Shown: piece after piece, positions 48,566-58,979 of the stretch
Numbering within the stretch: position 1 is the first letter of the stretch
How the letters are laid out: every line of letters starts with the position of its first letter
Assembly: GCF_020921035.1 (NCBI RefSeq)
Contig: NC_063160.1
Span: 22,904,095-22,968,094 of the forward strand
Direction of reading: 5' to 3'
Source of the DNA: Rhodamnia argentea
Taxonomy: Eukaryota; Streptophyta; Magnoliopsida; Myrtales; Myrtaceae
DNA: 64,000 nucleotides
Translations under genes and position numbers: made by a program
The notes under the pieces: model-generated
Told to the model about the DNA's origin: nothing
What the model saw: the letters and a program-made list of their open reading frames with translations, nothing else
Databases searched by the model: none

Positions 48566-50245
48566 CTGCCGTAAATAAGAAAACGTTAGTTTTTCCTTCC
48601 TTTTTTTTTTTTTTTTTAGTTTTATAAATATGAGGTTTAAGGAAACAAAATTGAAACAAAAGCAACAATCGCACCGATATATGAAATCGGTATACTAAGG
48701 CAACAGGGATGCGAGCGAGTATTCGGAAATGCATGGATAGGTCGCATTCGTCGTCACCCGATTAAAAAAAGTCTATCGAGTCATGGAATGTGCTAGTTTT
48801 ACGGGCCAAATTTACTGTACTTAGTACAGGGAAAAAAAAAAATTATGTAGCTTGATAAGATGTCAAACCAAAAAATACATGTATTCTTTTATTTACCTTA
48901 TATACGAGGCAATTGTGGCATTGTCTATATTTTGGCGTGTTTATAGAAAAGCCAACTGTTAAGATTAAAAAAAAAATGATTCGCTCCATTTTCTAATAGC
49001 TAAACAAACATTTATAGCTCGATTTTATAATTTGCGGATAATATTCGACAATTAGTCGATTAGACAAATTAAATTGACATTTAAACCATTTTTTTGTATG
49101 AAGAATCCACCGATGCTCAAACCCTTCTTTTCCCAATTTCCTATTATATATTCTAAACTTTCAAGCCGCATTTTATATCTGCTGCTTGACAAACATTTTC
49201 ACTCGCTAATTATTCGCTTAATGGATGACTTCCCCAAGTATTTTTGTACATATCTAAATAGTACCGACATCAATAACAAAAGTGATTGTAAATAAAATAA
49301 AAAAAGAGTATGTTTTTCAATGTATGTCCCCGCAAAGCGCGAGCCGAGTAACAAGTTCAGTATGGTACGAGAATAGTCCGACATCTGAAATGTCAAACTT
49401 CCGCGCTCTACTCCAACGCCGATGAAAGTAAAGTAGATTTATACAAAATTACTGGAAGTTGCATGGCGGGTTTACCTCGATGGAATCCGAAGTTGACACG
49501 TTCGCCTTTTCCGTTTCGTTCATCGGCTTTACCGAATCGCTGCTTTTCCCTGTTTATCGCGGAAAGAAGTTGGACAAAAATCTTCATGCACGGAAATCAC
49601 TTTCGTTGTTCAATACTCGAGAAAAAAAGCACAAAACATCACTTCATATAATATTTTCTTGGTGAGCTCTCACAGTCATTCACATCACTAGCTTAAGAAA
49701 TTAGGGGAGCAAACTGTAAGAAGAGATAGCACACTGCCACAGCACGTGAATTTACCGATGGACTTTTTGCTAACATGACAGTATTTAGATAATCCTGAGA
49801 TTAATAGCATGTAGTGGGCCACGAATTATTTAAAGAATAGACCCCATAATAATTTTTAATTATTTTTTAATTTAATTTTTATGGCTCACATGCCGTCAAT
49901 CTCACGGCACATAAAAAACTGTCACATAAGTATATTTCTTTATGGATTGGTGAAAAACATACATAATTTTCACCAGCTTCAAAATCAAAGTCCGGCATTT
50001 TTTGCTAGACTTTTAATTATTGGTTTTTAGTTAAGAATAGGTAAAGTTTTTTTTTTCTATTTAACTTTAAACACCTGAAAACTCTCACAACATAAGAATG
50101 TTGATAGGTGGATTCTATTATTTTCTTTTCAAGGTATTTTAAAATTAACAGAAATAGAAATAGAGAGATAAAATTATCATAATTCACCGGGCAATCTTGA
50201 GGGAAGAAGAAGAAGACGAGAGAGAGAGATAAAAAAAAAACTCAC

Positions 50246-50891
50246 CGTCGACGTACTTGGGGCTATCCTGAGCATCCCCGGACTCGTCGAAGCACAAGAC
50301 GCAGTAGTCCCTAAAGCTCGGCGACCCTGGGTACAGCAGTATGCTGTCTTCCCTGTCAGATATCCCTCCGACCTCGTTGTCTTCGTCTTCTTCTTGACGG
50401 TCGGCTCCGCTTCCTCTCTCCTTTTCAGCCACCACTTCCTTCACCACCTCATCCGCCTCCTCGCAGGCCTTGCCGCCTTCCTCGACCTCTCTCACCACCT
50501 TAATCACCCCTTTGCTGTCTTCGCTGCATTCGTTGGCCTTCATCACCTGCACCGGCGGCTTGTTCATGCGCGGCGTCGGCGGGAGGGCGACGGCATCGTT
50601 CTTGAGGGTGCATGGGGATGAGACACTGTTGTGGCCGCCCCCGCCTCCGCTATCTAATTTGTGGTCGCTGCTGAGAGAGGAGGAGTCCGCATCGTCGGGG
50701 TCAACGTAGAGGAGCTGCTTGCTGGAGGGAGTTCCCAGGGAGGAACTGGCGGCCTCTGCTGCCCGGTCGCCCCGGCGACGGAAGGCGAAGTCCTCGATAC
50801 GGCGGTGGAGGGGGTTGACGTAGAGGTAGGTGGGGCCGGAGTCGGCGGGGAGGCCGTCTTCCCTATTGAACCTGGATACGCCACAGCCCAT
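50246..50891 (-). CDS. Acidic protein with N-myristoylation signal (MGCGVSRF), first exon
   Basis: The ATG at 50889-50891 starts MGCGVSRFNRED; Gly2 with Cys3 is a typical N-myristoylation/S-acylation signal, predicting plasma-membrane attachment. The frame stays open for 215 codons to a GTGAG donor (50241-50245). It contains YLYVNPLHRRIEDFAFRRRG, a Ser/Asp-rich part (DPDDADSSSLSSDHK), a PPTPRMNKPP segment, a long acidic/Lys helix-prone stretch (about 110-170) and a conserved-looking YPGSPSFRDYCVLCFD near the end. It is a plant-specific protein of unknown function; homologues begin MGCG and carry a GSPSFR-YC motif. A (GA)n run sits just upstream of the ATG (50940-50967). Confidence 0.75.
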
Positions 50892-50939
50892 GGTGGATGG
50901 CGGGGGAGAGAGAGAGGGGATGTGGCTATGCGAGAAAGG

Positions 50940-50967
50940 AGGAGAGAGAGAGAGAGAGAGAGAGAGA
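50940..50967. repeat. (GA)n microsatellite in the promoter/leader of the MGCG gene
   Basis: A continuous GAGAGA run about 50 bases upstream of the ATG (CT-rich on the coding strand). Such runs are common in plant 5' leaders. Confidence 0.8.
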
Positions 50968-51124
50968 AGGCGGTGATAAGTGGAGGTCGAACGGGGGTTT
51001 CGGGGCGGGTCAGGGAGGCGACACAGGCCAGCCTATGGGTGATATTTGCTAATGTGGGACTTTTACATGTCAAATGGTTTGTCTTTTTTGACAGTTTTGG
51101 GAAAATGCTAGATATAGCTAAAAG

Positions 51125-51150
51125 GATAGATAGATAGATAGATAGATAGA
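51125..51150. repeat. (GATA)n microsatellite
   Basis: Six to seven perfect GATA units. Confidence 0.85.
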
Positions 51151-51639
51151 CACTGCATGTTCTTTGCCAACAAGATGGAAGTGGATTCAGGTGGCAAACA
51201 TGTTGACCCATTCAGATCCCCAAATCTAATTTGTAAGTTTCATCATATAAATGCATGAATACTGCACCAATTCCTCCTAGTTTGGGATTAATAAGGCGGT
51301 ATAAGCTCAGATAAAACTTGAGATCGCATGTTTCGTTCATTATCGCGTCATGCTTAAAAATAGATACATTAATAACTTAATATCGAATGCTTATAAGCTA
51401 AATGGTTGTCTTGTCAACACGAAATGCTCGTAATCTAAATGGTTTTTTTTCTTAAAATGATCTATAGTTATCAAATCATTCACCAACACCGAAGCAATGT
51501 AGTGGCGATTGCTTAATCAATGTATATCTTTCGAGGCTCGAAGATACGTTAAAAAGATGTTGGATTTCCAATGCCAAAATCTAATTTTTAGATGGGTTCA
51601 AAAGTCAAGAACACCTGTCAAAACATTTTATTAATTGAG

Positions 51640-52100
51640 AAGAAATGTCCCCAGGGGACTACATTTTTCTGCTGGAACTAGCAGATTGATTCGAACTGTA
51701 TCACTGTCAAGGTAGGCAGTCAACCCCAATCGCATGACCTTACTTGCAAGTTCGACCGGAGAATGATTACACTGTCCTCGGGTCTCTTCTGGAACGCCCG
51801 GTGCACCGCCCATTGATCTCCTTTGACCCGATTCTCCTGCAAATTTTAGTTTGATGGACAAAAGGACTTAGCCCACTGGATCCGGATCCCTGCAAGAAGT
51901 TCTCTCATCTTTGTGACGAGCCAATAAACATGGTGTCTGGATCATGTACCTGGTTCCGAGGCCGAAACTCATGCACGATCAACTCCGGTCGAGCTTGAGC
52001 AACATGCTACCTCCTCCTCGTCCTCCTCCATCTTGCTCTTCTCCTTCTCCTCCTCCTCCTCCTTCACGAAAAAAGGAGGCTGCTCAAGATTGCCATTAAT
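51640..52100 (-). pseudogene. Truncated NAC-domain fragment (3' half copy)
   Basis: Read on the minus strand, this has an acidic/Gly repeat, VHEFRPRNQ-like sequence near 51975 followed by a GTACAT donor, then a CAG acceptor and GDQWAVHRAFQKRPED near 51800. This is the end of a NAC domain (subdomains D-E). Frames are scrambled upstream (near 52090, HETVI-like sequence corresponds to the TEKQVI region of the neighbouring copy), and subdomains A-C are missing. Flanks resemble those of the larger NAC pseudogene: ATCTTTCGAGGCTCGAAGAT at 51527 versus TATCTTCGAGGTCCGAAGAT near 52685. It is therefore a partial tandem duplicate. Confidence 0.65.
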
Positions 52101-53057
52101 ATAACGGTTTCGTGATTGTTTAATTTGATGAGTATGAAAGAATTATCGTCTCTTGATTTACAATATATCAATGAAGAGGAGATGAAAGAAGACTTTTTTA
52201 TTAACCGATCCCTGGTTTTTTTCGAGATAATTGTCTGAAAAGTCATAAATCCCCCTTTTTTTTGTAAATAAAAAGGAATAATGCATTGAGCGGAAATAAT
52301 AAATATTCCCACCCTAATAATAATGATAGGTTTTCTGTTTAAATAACGCATGCTTGTAGTGTGAAGTTGTTTTGCTTAATGTGAACATCTTCCATCTTGA
52401 GCCCCCAAGCTTTCTTCACTTGAAGGCCATTCAGCACAAACTTACACTAGTCTTGATTTGCCAAATCTTTCACCAGCACCGAAGTCACATGGTTGCGGCA
52501 GCGGTGGCGGCTTCATCGATGCGAGGGCAATTCTAGTTAATCTTAGCTTAGATCCAAGAAAGGTCTTTTAACTTGCATTATATGGATCAATGTGAATCAA
52601 TCCACGAATTTTGGTCCAAACTTATAATTAGACCCACCTAAATCCAATTCAGCCTGCTCGAGCGGCTCACCCATTTGTCTCCTCTATCTTCGAGGTCCGA
52701 AGATGGACATTAAAAAATTAGTCACCCCTACAAGATTTCCCAATACTGAAAATCCAACCTTTAAGACGAATCAAAAAGGACGACAACGCCTACCTAAAAC
52801 TTTTTATTAATAGAAAAGGAATGTCAAATTGGGTCTCCTAAACATCTTTCTGCTGAAAGCACCTAAACGTAAAGCCATAACAAACTAGCAAAATAGAAAG
52901 GCATAATCGAATTCGGCACAGTCACGAGTCATTCCCAAATAGAGACTCTTTTTAAACTTTTTCTTTGACTTCGGTAATTCAACTTGAACTCCGTGAATTC
53001 GGTCCGGTTGAGCCGGGATTGAGAAGGCCTTGCAAGCTCGACCGGAGAATGATGGCA

Positions 53058-54215
53058 CTAGGGTCTCTTCTGCTGAAACACCCGGTGCGCTGCCCATTGA
53101 TCTCTCTCCTGCAAATCCGATTGGATGATGGAAACTCTCAAGAAGTTTTGACAAGCGTCGGGTAAAAATTCTCCTTTGGGCCGCTCCATATGAACCGGGC
53201 CAATCGCGGTCACAATCACCACCGCTCGTGTGAGTCTCACGTCAGCCCTACTTATGAAATGAACGGCTGTGATGGGCTCTGCCCGCTCGTTCCGAATCCC
53301 TGCAAGAAATTCTCTGTGACGAGCCAATAAACACGACGTCTAGAACATAGTACTGAGGCCGAAATTCATGCGTGATCCATTTCGGTTGAGCTTGAGCAAC
53401 GTTGGTTGAGCCTCCTCCTCCTTCTTTATCATCATCATCATCATCATCATCTCCTCCTTCGCAAAAAAGGAGTCTGCTCTTGAATGCCCTCAATGTACGG
53501 GTAATGACTTGTTTCTCTGTGCCAGTTAGCTTTCCAGTAACCATAAGCACCAGCAACTCTTTTGCGTGGCACCGATGAATCTCCGAACTTCTCTTTATTC
53601 TTTATCCGGCAGAAGAAGTACCTTTGCTTTTTGACGTCGCCTGTGAGAGCCTCGCCATTGTTGACGAATGACACAGATTGATTCAACAAGACAGAGAGTA
53701 GCCAAAAAAATTGTGATGTAAAGATATAGTTTTCCGATGGATTTATGCTATATTGCGTAACTTTCTCGTGGAGTTAAAACATTGTGCGACATCGTCCAAA
53801 CTCTGGTGGTTGATAACGTCGCTTCCAAGGCAAACTTTAGCAACAAACGTACGATCAAAAACAGGGGACCGGTTCATGGGAAACAAGAACAGAGTTTTGG
53901 GGAAAACAAGGTCGTTTTGACCTTGATTGCAAGCTCAAGGTTTAAAAAAAAGAAATCCTCTTTTCTGTCCCCTTTCAACAATTTCGAGAGGAACCGGATG
54001 AAGGTAACTGGCAAGTTCCACGGCTCGGTTCTGAACACGTCGAACTCGAACGCCAACGGCAGCGTCGGGTGGCCATCGATCTTGAACCTCAAGCAGCGGG
54101 CAAGCTCTTCGTCGCTGGACAGGAACTGGAACCCGGGCGGCAATGGGGACAGGGGCCACGGAGCTGAGCTGTCCGATTCATTCTCGTGGTTACCTTCTCG
54201 TGGCACCGCAGACAT
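53058..54215 (-). pseudogene. NAC-domain transcription factor pseudogene
   Basis: Exon 1 (54009-54215, 69 codons) starts MSAVPREGNHENE and contains subdomains A/B: LPPGFQFLSSDEELARCL and FDVFRTEPWNLP. Exon 2 starts about 53650 (ALTGDVKKQRYFFC) and runs through RKRVAGAYGYWKA. One extra A at about 53526-53527 then shifts the frame inside the WKATG motif; the conserved sequence continues in the next frame as TGTEKQVITRTLRAFKSRLL, then EG, a run of Asp codons, and KWITHEFRP. Exon 3 (53058-53108) gives ERDQWAAHRVFQQKRP and a stop, with no activation domain after the NAC domain. NAC proteins are plant DNA-binding regulators. As read, translation would end at 53447 and lack half of the DNA-binding domain. 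Confidence 0.78.
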
Positions 54216-55329
54216 TGGAAAAGGATCCACTGTTAACCGGAGAAGCTTCTCACTAACTGAGGCAATGGAAATAAAGATACAGCTTTTCACAAGCGCTTCT
54301 CAATGCAAGGCGAAGGCGATCGTATAGAGAAGCGACTACAAACCCGAGAGCCCGACGGGTCGGGCGCAGCGCTTATCGTCTCCACTGGTTAGTCCGAAAT
54401 TTAATGAATTCTAATCCCAGTTGGAGAAGGACTCGTTAGTGTCGTGATGATCAGCATAAATCTAGATTCTAGAAGTTTTCGGGAGCTTTCAGCAAAACTT
54501 TACGGTGGATCTGAACCTCCCTTTTGGAATTGTCCAATCGTAACCGTTGATTTTGGACTCGGATTGGTCGTGGATGGACTGTACGGTCACGACAATGTCG
54601 TGGAAACTTGACCAGAGGCTATTTTCAGGAGCAGTCAGAACGCAAGTTACAAAAGCGTGAATGAACGACCCAAAAGTAGGGCTGTCAAAAAGGCCAGGCC
54701 CGACCCGAACCGGCCCCAAAATTCCCTAAATTTTCTGGCCGGCCCTTGGTACTGTTTCACTAAAGGCTGGTACCATTGTGGCCCGAAAAATAAAAGCCTT
54801 GGGCCGGGCAATTTTGATTGTCACTTGTCAGGCTTTCCCATGCGGGGCTTCGGGATGATGCAGGGAAATTCTTGGGCCCCACACGAGGAGCTCTCTCCAT
54901 GCTGACGTGGACCACATTTCTTTTCTTCTGGTCAGACGTCGACCACAGTTTGACTCGAAATGGAATTTGGGCTTTTTTCCTTTTTATGTTTTTTTCACGC
55001 ATTTTTTTTCCTGTTCTTCTTTATGACTAAACTTAAATTAATTTTTTTGGTCGAAAATTTTAAAATTTAAAATTATTTTAGTCATATCTTTCAGCGTGCA
55101 ACTAAAATAAACGTCAAATCGGTCGTAACAAACAATATTTACTGCTATCCTTTTATTAATTCAAGTAAAGAAAATATGACGATATGACTTCCAATATGTT
55201 TAGTATGAATGGCGGACCAAAACAAGTTACACTAGGATTGCCCACGTAAATTATTTATCTCAAACTAGGAAAAGAAATTTAACTAGGATAACTGGAGTCC
55301 CTAAATAATTTTTTTTTTTTTCATTACCT
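54216..55329. other. Spacer with a hAT-like fragment
   Basis: The region around 54675-54830 begins TAGGGCTGTCAAAAAGGCC and ends near GGGCAATTTTGATTGTCACT, with GGCCC/GGGCC words between, like a short hAT-type MITE. No target duplication was confirmed. The remainder is AT-rich and no gene is supported. Confidence 0.35.
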
Positions 55330-55830
55330 TATCTTGATATGAACAATACAAATATGGACATGACGACTCTTGATTTTCACCTGCGCACGTATCGAACCCA
55401 AACTCGAAAGCTGATGTATCGGTTACATCCGCCATGATATATAGGTGCAATAGCAAAAGAAGTTTCATCTCGAGTCGAATGAAATGGGGGCGAACCCTAG
55501 TCACATTGATGGATTCATCCATATAATGTATGGGTCCTTCTTGAAGTTTTATAGTTGATTCTTCGTTACTGTATTCATCCATATAAGTGTGCGATATCAA
55601 TGTCAATGCCGTTATCTTATTTCGTATTGAGTCTTCGTTACTCTAATTCTTTTGTGAATTCGAGGATACACTTCAAGTTCTAGCTAACACCATATTGAAG
55701 ATCTTTCATCGCCAAAAAAAAAAAAGGCATTTGAGTATTTATTGAAAAAGAAAATAACATGAAATACAGGATTTGCACTCTGTCGTGCACCAAAAACCAT
55801 AATTGATGTATTAAAAAAAAATAGGCCCCT
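55330..55830 (+). pseudogene. Relic of the Tyr/Pro-rich orphan gene (3' part and 3' flank)
   Basis: It is similar in the same orientation to 58610-59030. Shared blocks include CATGATATATAG (versus CTATGATATGTAG at the orphan stop), GAGTCGAATGAAATGG, CCCTAGTCACATTGA(T/A)GGATTC, GGGTCCTTCTTGAAGTTTTA, ATTCTTTTGTGAATTCGA and TAACACCA(T/A)ATTGAA. The coding part shows extra stops and no PYPP repeats, so this is a truncated, diverged copy. Confidence 0.6.
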
Positions 55831-55953
55831 AACTTTGTGAGCCTTTTCATTTCTTCTTCTTTTAACGCCTAGAACATCCCACAAGAAAGAAGATTAAATA
55901 AAATACATATTGACATAAGATCGATATTCCATTTCAAATAGAATGCCATCAGT

Positions 55954-57219
55954 AGAGATGTCAATATGGGCCGTTAACCCACTTTTTAACTCACTTTTGT
56001 ACATTTGGATCATATATGGGTTCACTAAATTTTAAACATGGGTCAAATATGGATCTAAAATTATAAAACCTATTCAAATATGGATTTTAGTTCGACCCAT
56101 TTTTTACCCGCGGGCTACAACTTTCCAAGCCCCGCCGCCGCCGCCCCTTGCCCGCTGTCTGGCCACCATTGCCCACCACCTCCACCCGCCCCGCCGCCGC
56201 CCTCCACCGCTGCTCGCCCCCATCCGCCACCGTCATTCACCCCTGGCCACTCCCCGCCGCTCGCCCATGATTGCCACTTGCCCACTATTGCCGTCGCCCA
56301 CCGCCCGCCCATTTTCAGGCATTTATCCAAACTTTGTTCTCAGCATCTCTAGCTTCAGTCTACGTCCAATTCAAGAATCTTCTCGATGTGTACGGCTTTC
56401 TCGGCGTATTTTTCTAGTAATCCCTCCCTGTCGCAGTGGTCGTCCAGTTAATTATGAATTCTGCTGTTCATTGACCCCGCAAGGCGCCGGAGTTTGTGGA
56501 TTCGTAGAAAATTGTCCTAATCTCGTCGTGCAGTGGGTGCTTGTCTCAATTTCAAGACGTGTTTGAGCGGTTGTGGGTTTTTCTTGCATTTTAGCTCGAA
56601 TTTGAATCGAGTCCGCAAGAAGAAGGAATCCAGGGTACCATAGTGTAGGGCTTTAGGGTATCCATCAAGTTGGATTTGGTACAGGATTTGTTCCGTCAGC
56701 GTTTTAATCAGGGGGAGTAGGATTTAGTGCTGCATTTGATGGAATCAAAGGCTCCGGTGAGGTTTACCTTGGGGATGAGCTGGAGGGTCCACTGAGATCG
56801 AGAAAGAGCTACAGACCAGCGATAGGTCTTTATGAGACAGGGCTACACAGATCCTCATGCATCGACGGAACAACAGCAAGGAAAGCATGTTTATCAGAGC
56901 AAAACTTCTAAGGCGGGCGGGCAGCAGCAGGTGAGCCGGCGGGCAGGCGGCGGCAGCGGGTGAGGGGTAGGCGGTGGCGGCAGAGGGTGAGCGGGCAGCA
57001 GGGGTGGCAGCTGCAGGCGGGCGGGCGGGGGTGGAGGCGGAGAAGGGTAGGAGATGTCAATACGGATTGGGTTGGGTATGGGTTGGGTGTGGATTGGGTC
57101 GGGTATGGGTTATTAAATTTTCATTGCATGAATATGGGTCAAAACAGGTTGAATGGGTCGGACTATATTCGATCCGATCGGACCCAAATCCGACTTGATC
57201 CACTCATTTGACACCTCTA
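55954..57219. mobile_element. Non-autonomous hAT-like element with GC-rich core and possible captured exon
   Basis: The left end TAGAGATGTCAATATGGGCC and the right end in reverse complement TAGAGGTGTCAAATGAGTGG form an imperfect TIR of the hAT TAG-type. The flanking 8-mers GCCATCAG and GATGTCAG agree at only five of eight positions, so the TSD is uncertain. Subterminal arms repeat ATGGGT/CGGATC words. The interior has CCGCC-rich DNA (56130-56270) and GGCGGGC-rich DNA (56910-57050). Between them lies a transcript-like section (56300-56910), with a frame open for about 70 codons near 56715-56910 that I cannot assign. Confidence 0.55.
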
Positions 57220-58303
57220 GATGTCAGCATCAAAAGCGAAAGAGGACTGACGGCATAAATCAGGTTGTGAATTTTGTTGAAGTGGATTCAGTCCTAGTGA
57301 AAAAAAAAATACTGTTCATGACTTCCTTTTTAATGGTCAAATCCTAATTATGCAATTGCTCGAAGATCAAGAGATGACTCAACCAATTCAAGAGAAGATC
57401 AAGCTGCTAATACTCTAAGTGAAGTTATAACTGCATCTCCACAGTTGTATGCCTTTTATTTGGAATGAGGGAAAGGTGAAAACCTATTAATGCACTGGGA
57501 TTTGCAATTGATACTTGCTATTTCTTTTTTTGTTTTTTTTCCCCTGTTTTAGTGAGCAGATGCTAATCTTTATGATTTCGAGTAAATATGATCTTATCTA
57601 GTTGATGTTATTCCATGGTCGGAAAGATCTTATAGATAGTTCTCATAATATAGGGCTTTTAAACTAAGCTTCGGCTAGAATCATGTTCCAAGAAAGAAAT
57701 TTCATGTTATTCTTTTTGGGAAATTACGAAAACGGTCCCCATACAATTGTCCAAATTCAATTAGGGTTTGGTCATTAAAAAAAAAATCTATTTGTTTGGT
57801 AATGAAAAAATAAATTAAAGTCTGTACTTTTCAATAAAACTGAGTCTACATCAACAAAATCCGTGATCAGTTTAGCTGTTTTATGCCATCGGTCCTCCAT
57901 TGCTTTTGATGCCCATGACATTCTACTAGAAACGGAATACCGATCTTGTGCCAATATAACCTTCTTCCTTTTGTCGATATGCCCCGCAGCTGGTGCAATT
58001 TCTATGGTAAGAAGTACAAAACCTCCAACATGGTAACCCGACTAGACTTGTGGACTTGATGATGCTCACCATAGAAAATGCATTTTCTCTTTATCGCCCA
58101 TGAGTGTCGGACAAGAAAGAATATGAAATAAAGTATATATGGCCATATGATCCTTATTCCGTAGAAAAATCCAAGGAGGATGGATGGCATGAATCAGCTA
58201 AATGGGCTATAAAATGGCAATTATTATATTCATTGATTCATATTGATTGATCGTAATTGATACTTTAATATTCAGTTGCCCTCTATAGTTATCATGTAAA
58301 CCC
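57220..58303. other. Spacer and upstream region of the orphan gene
   Basis: No gene is recognised. The stretch 58060-58170 (GACAAGAAAGAATATGAAATAAAG, ATATGATCCTTATTCC) resembles 55880-55935 (CACAAGAAAGAAGATTAAATAAAA, ATAAGATCGATATTCC), which supports a tandem duplication of the orphan-gene locus. Confidence 0.4.
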
Positions 58304-58311
58304 TATAAATA
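58304..58311 (+). promoter_or_regulatory. Probable TATA box of the Tyr/Pro-rich orphan gene
   Basis: CCCTATAAATATG about 100 bases before the ATG, followed by a C/A-rich start region and a CTCTCTTTCG leader. Confidence 0.6.
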
Positions 58312-58404
58312 TGCTCACGTAATCTTCATTATTACATCGAAATACACAAAAGTTTTAGAATTCTCTCTTTCGCATATTGTTCCTCAACACCATAGATTCA
58401 AGCT

Positions 58405-58701
58405 ATGGCTCATCAATATCGATATCCATCATATCCTTATCCTCCTCAGTATCCGTATCCGCCCCATCCATATCCGCCCCTAAAATCTCATCGGATTTCT
58501 AAAGCGACTCTGGTTCCGGCACCAAATTGGCATTGGACTCCGGCTTCAAATGGGGGTTGGCTTCCTTATGTAGGCTACGATCACAATTCATTGGAAAGTC
58601 CTTGGCTTGAAGACATTCGGATTGACATCCGTCGCGTTCGTATTGAACCCGAGCCTGAACCTGAACGCCAAAGCATCCATTATATCCACTATGATATGTA
58701 G
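58405..58701 (+). CDS. Small Tyr/Pro-rich protein, 98 aa, unrecognised
   Basis: A single-exon frame from ATG to TAG. The first 28 residues repeat YPYPP-like units (YPSYPYPPQYPYPPHPYPPL). Then come a Trp/Pro/Asn segment (APNWHWTPASNGGWLPYVGY), an acidic patch (SPWLEDIRIDIRRVRIEPEP) and a His/Tyr end (IHYIHYDM). No signal peptide or membrane segment. A good TATA box lies 100 bases upstream and a duplicated relic of its 3' end lies 3 kb to the left, so it behaves like a real, recently duplicated gene. I do not recognise the family; PYPP repeats recall structural or disordered plant proteins, but function is unknown. Confidence 0.6.
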   Translation: MAHQYRYPSYPYPPQYPYPPHPYPPLKSHRISKATLVPAPNWHWTPASNGGWLPYVGYDHNSLESPWLEDIRIDIRRVRIEPEPEPERQSIHYIHYDM

Positions 58702-58979
58702 CTGCGACAGCCAAAAAGGTTTGGCTCGAGTTGAGTGAAATGGTGCCAACCCCTAGCCACATTGAAGGATTCCTCTATATTTTCTACGGGTCCTTCTTGA
58801 AGTTTATAGTTGAGTGGCTTATAATAAGAGTGTTGTCATCAATATAGATGTCATTATCATATATGTCATATTGGGTTTTCATTACTTTGATTCTTTTGTG
58901 AATTCGATTATATACTTCATCTGCTAGTTTAACACCAAATTGAAAAAAGGGGACGTGAGTAGTTATTGGAAAATAGAAT

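Noticed and set aside
49330..49660. Balanced-GC segment resembling organellar DNA with overlapping 62- and 68-codon frames
   Set aside because: I could not match it to any mitochondrial or plastid gene, so an organelle-derived insertion is not claimed.
43280..51150. GA, GATA and G-run microsatellites as a possible CRISPR-like or regulatory array
   Set aside because: These are simple eukaryotic microsatellites without spacer structure.
50654..51211. Long open frames on both strands overlapping the MGCG gene start
   Set aside because: They are shadows of GC-rich coding and GA-repeat DNA; only the MGCGVSRF frame has a plausible start motif and protein-like conservation.
53782..54327. 181-codon plus-strand open frame
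   Set aside because: It is antisense to exon 1 of the NAC pseudogene; the minus strand explains the composition and carries the conserved motifs.
56115..56330. Gly- or Pro-rich protein on either strand
   Set aside because: CCGCC low-complexity core of a non-autonomous transposon; translates to homopolymeric Pro or Gly in several frames.
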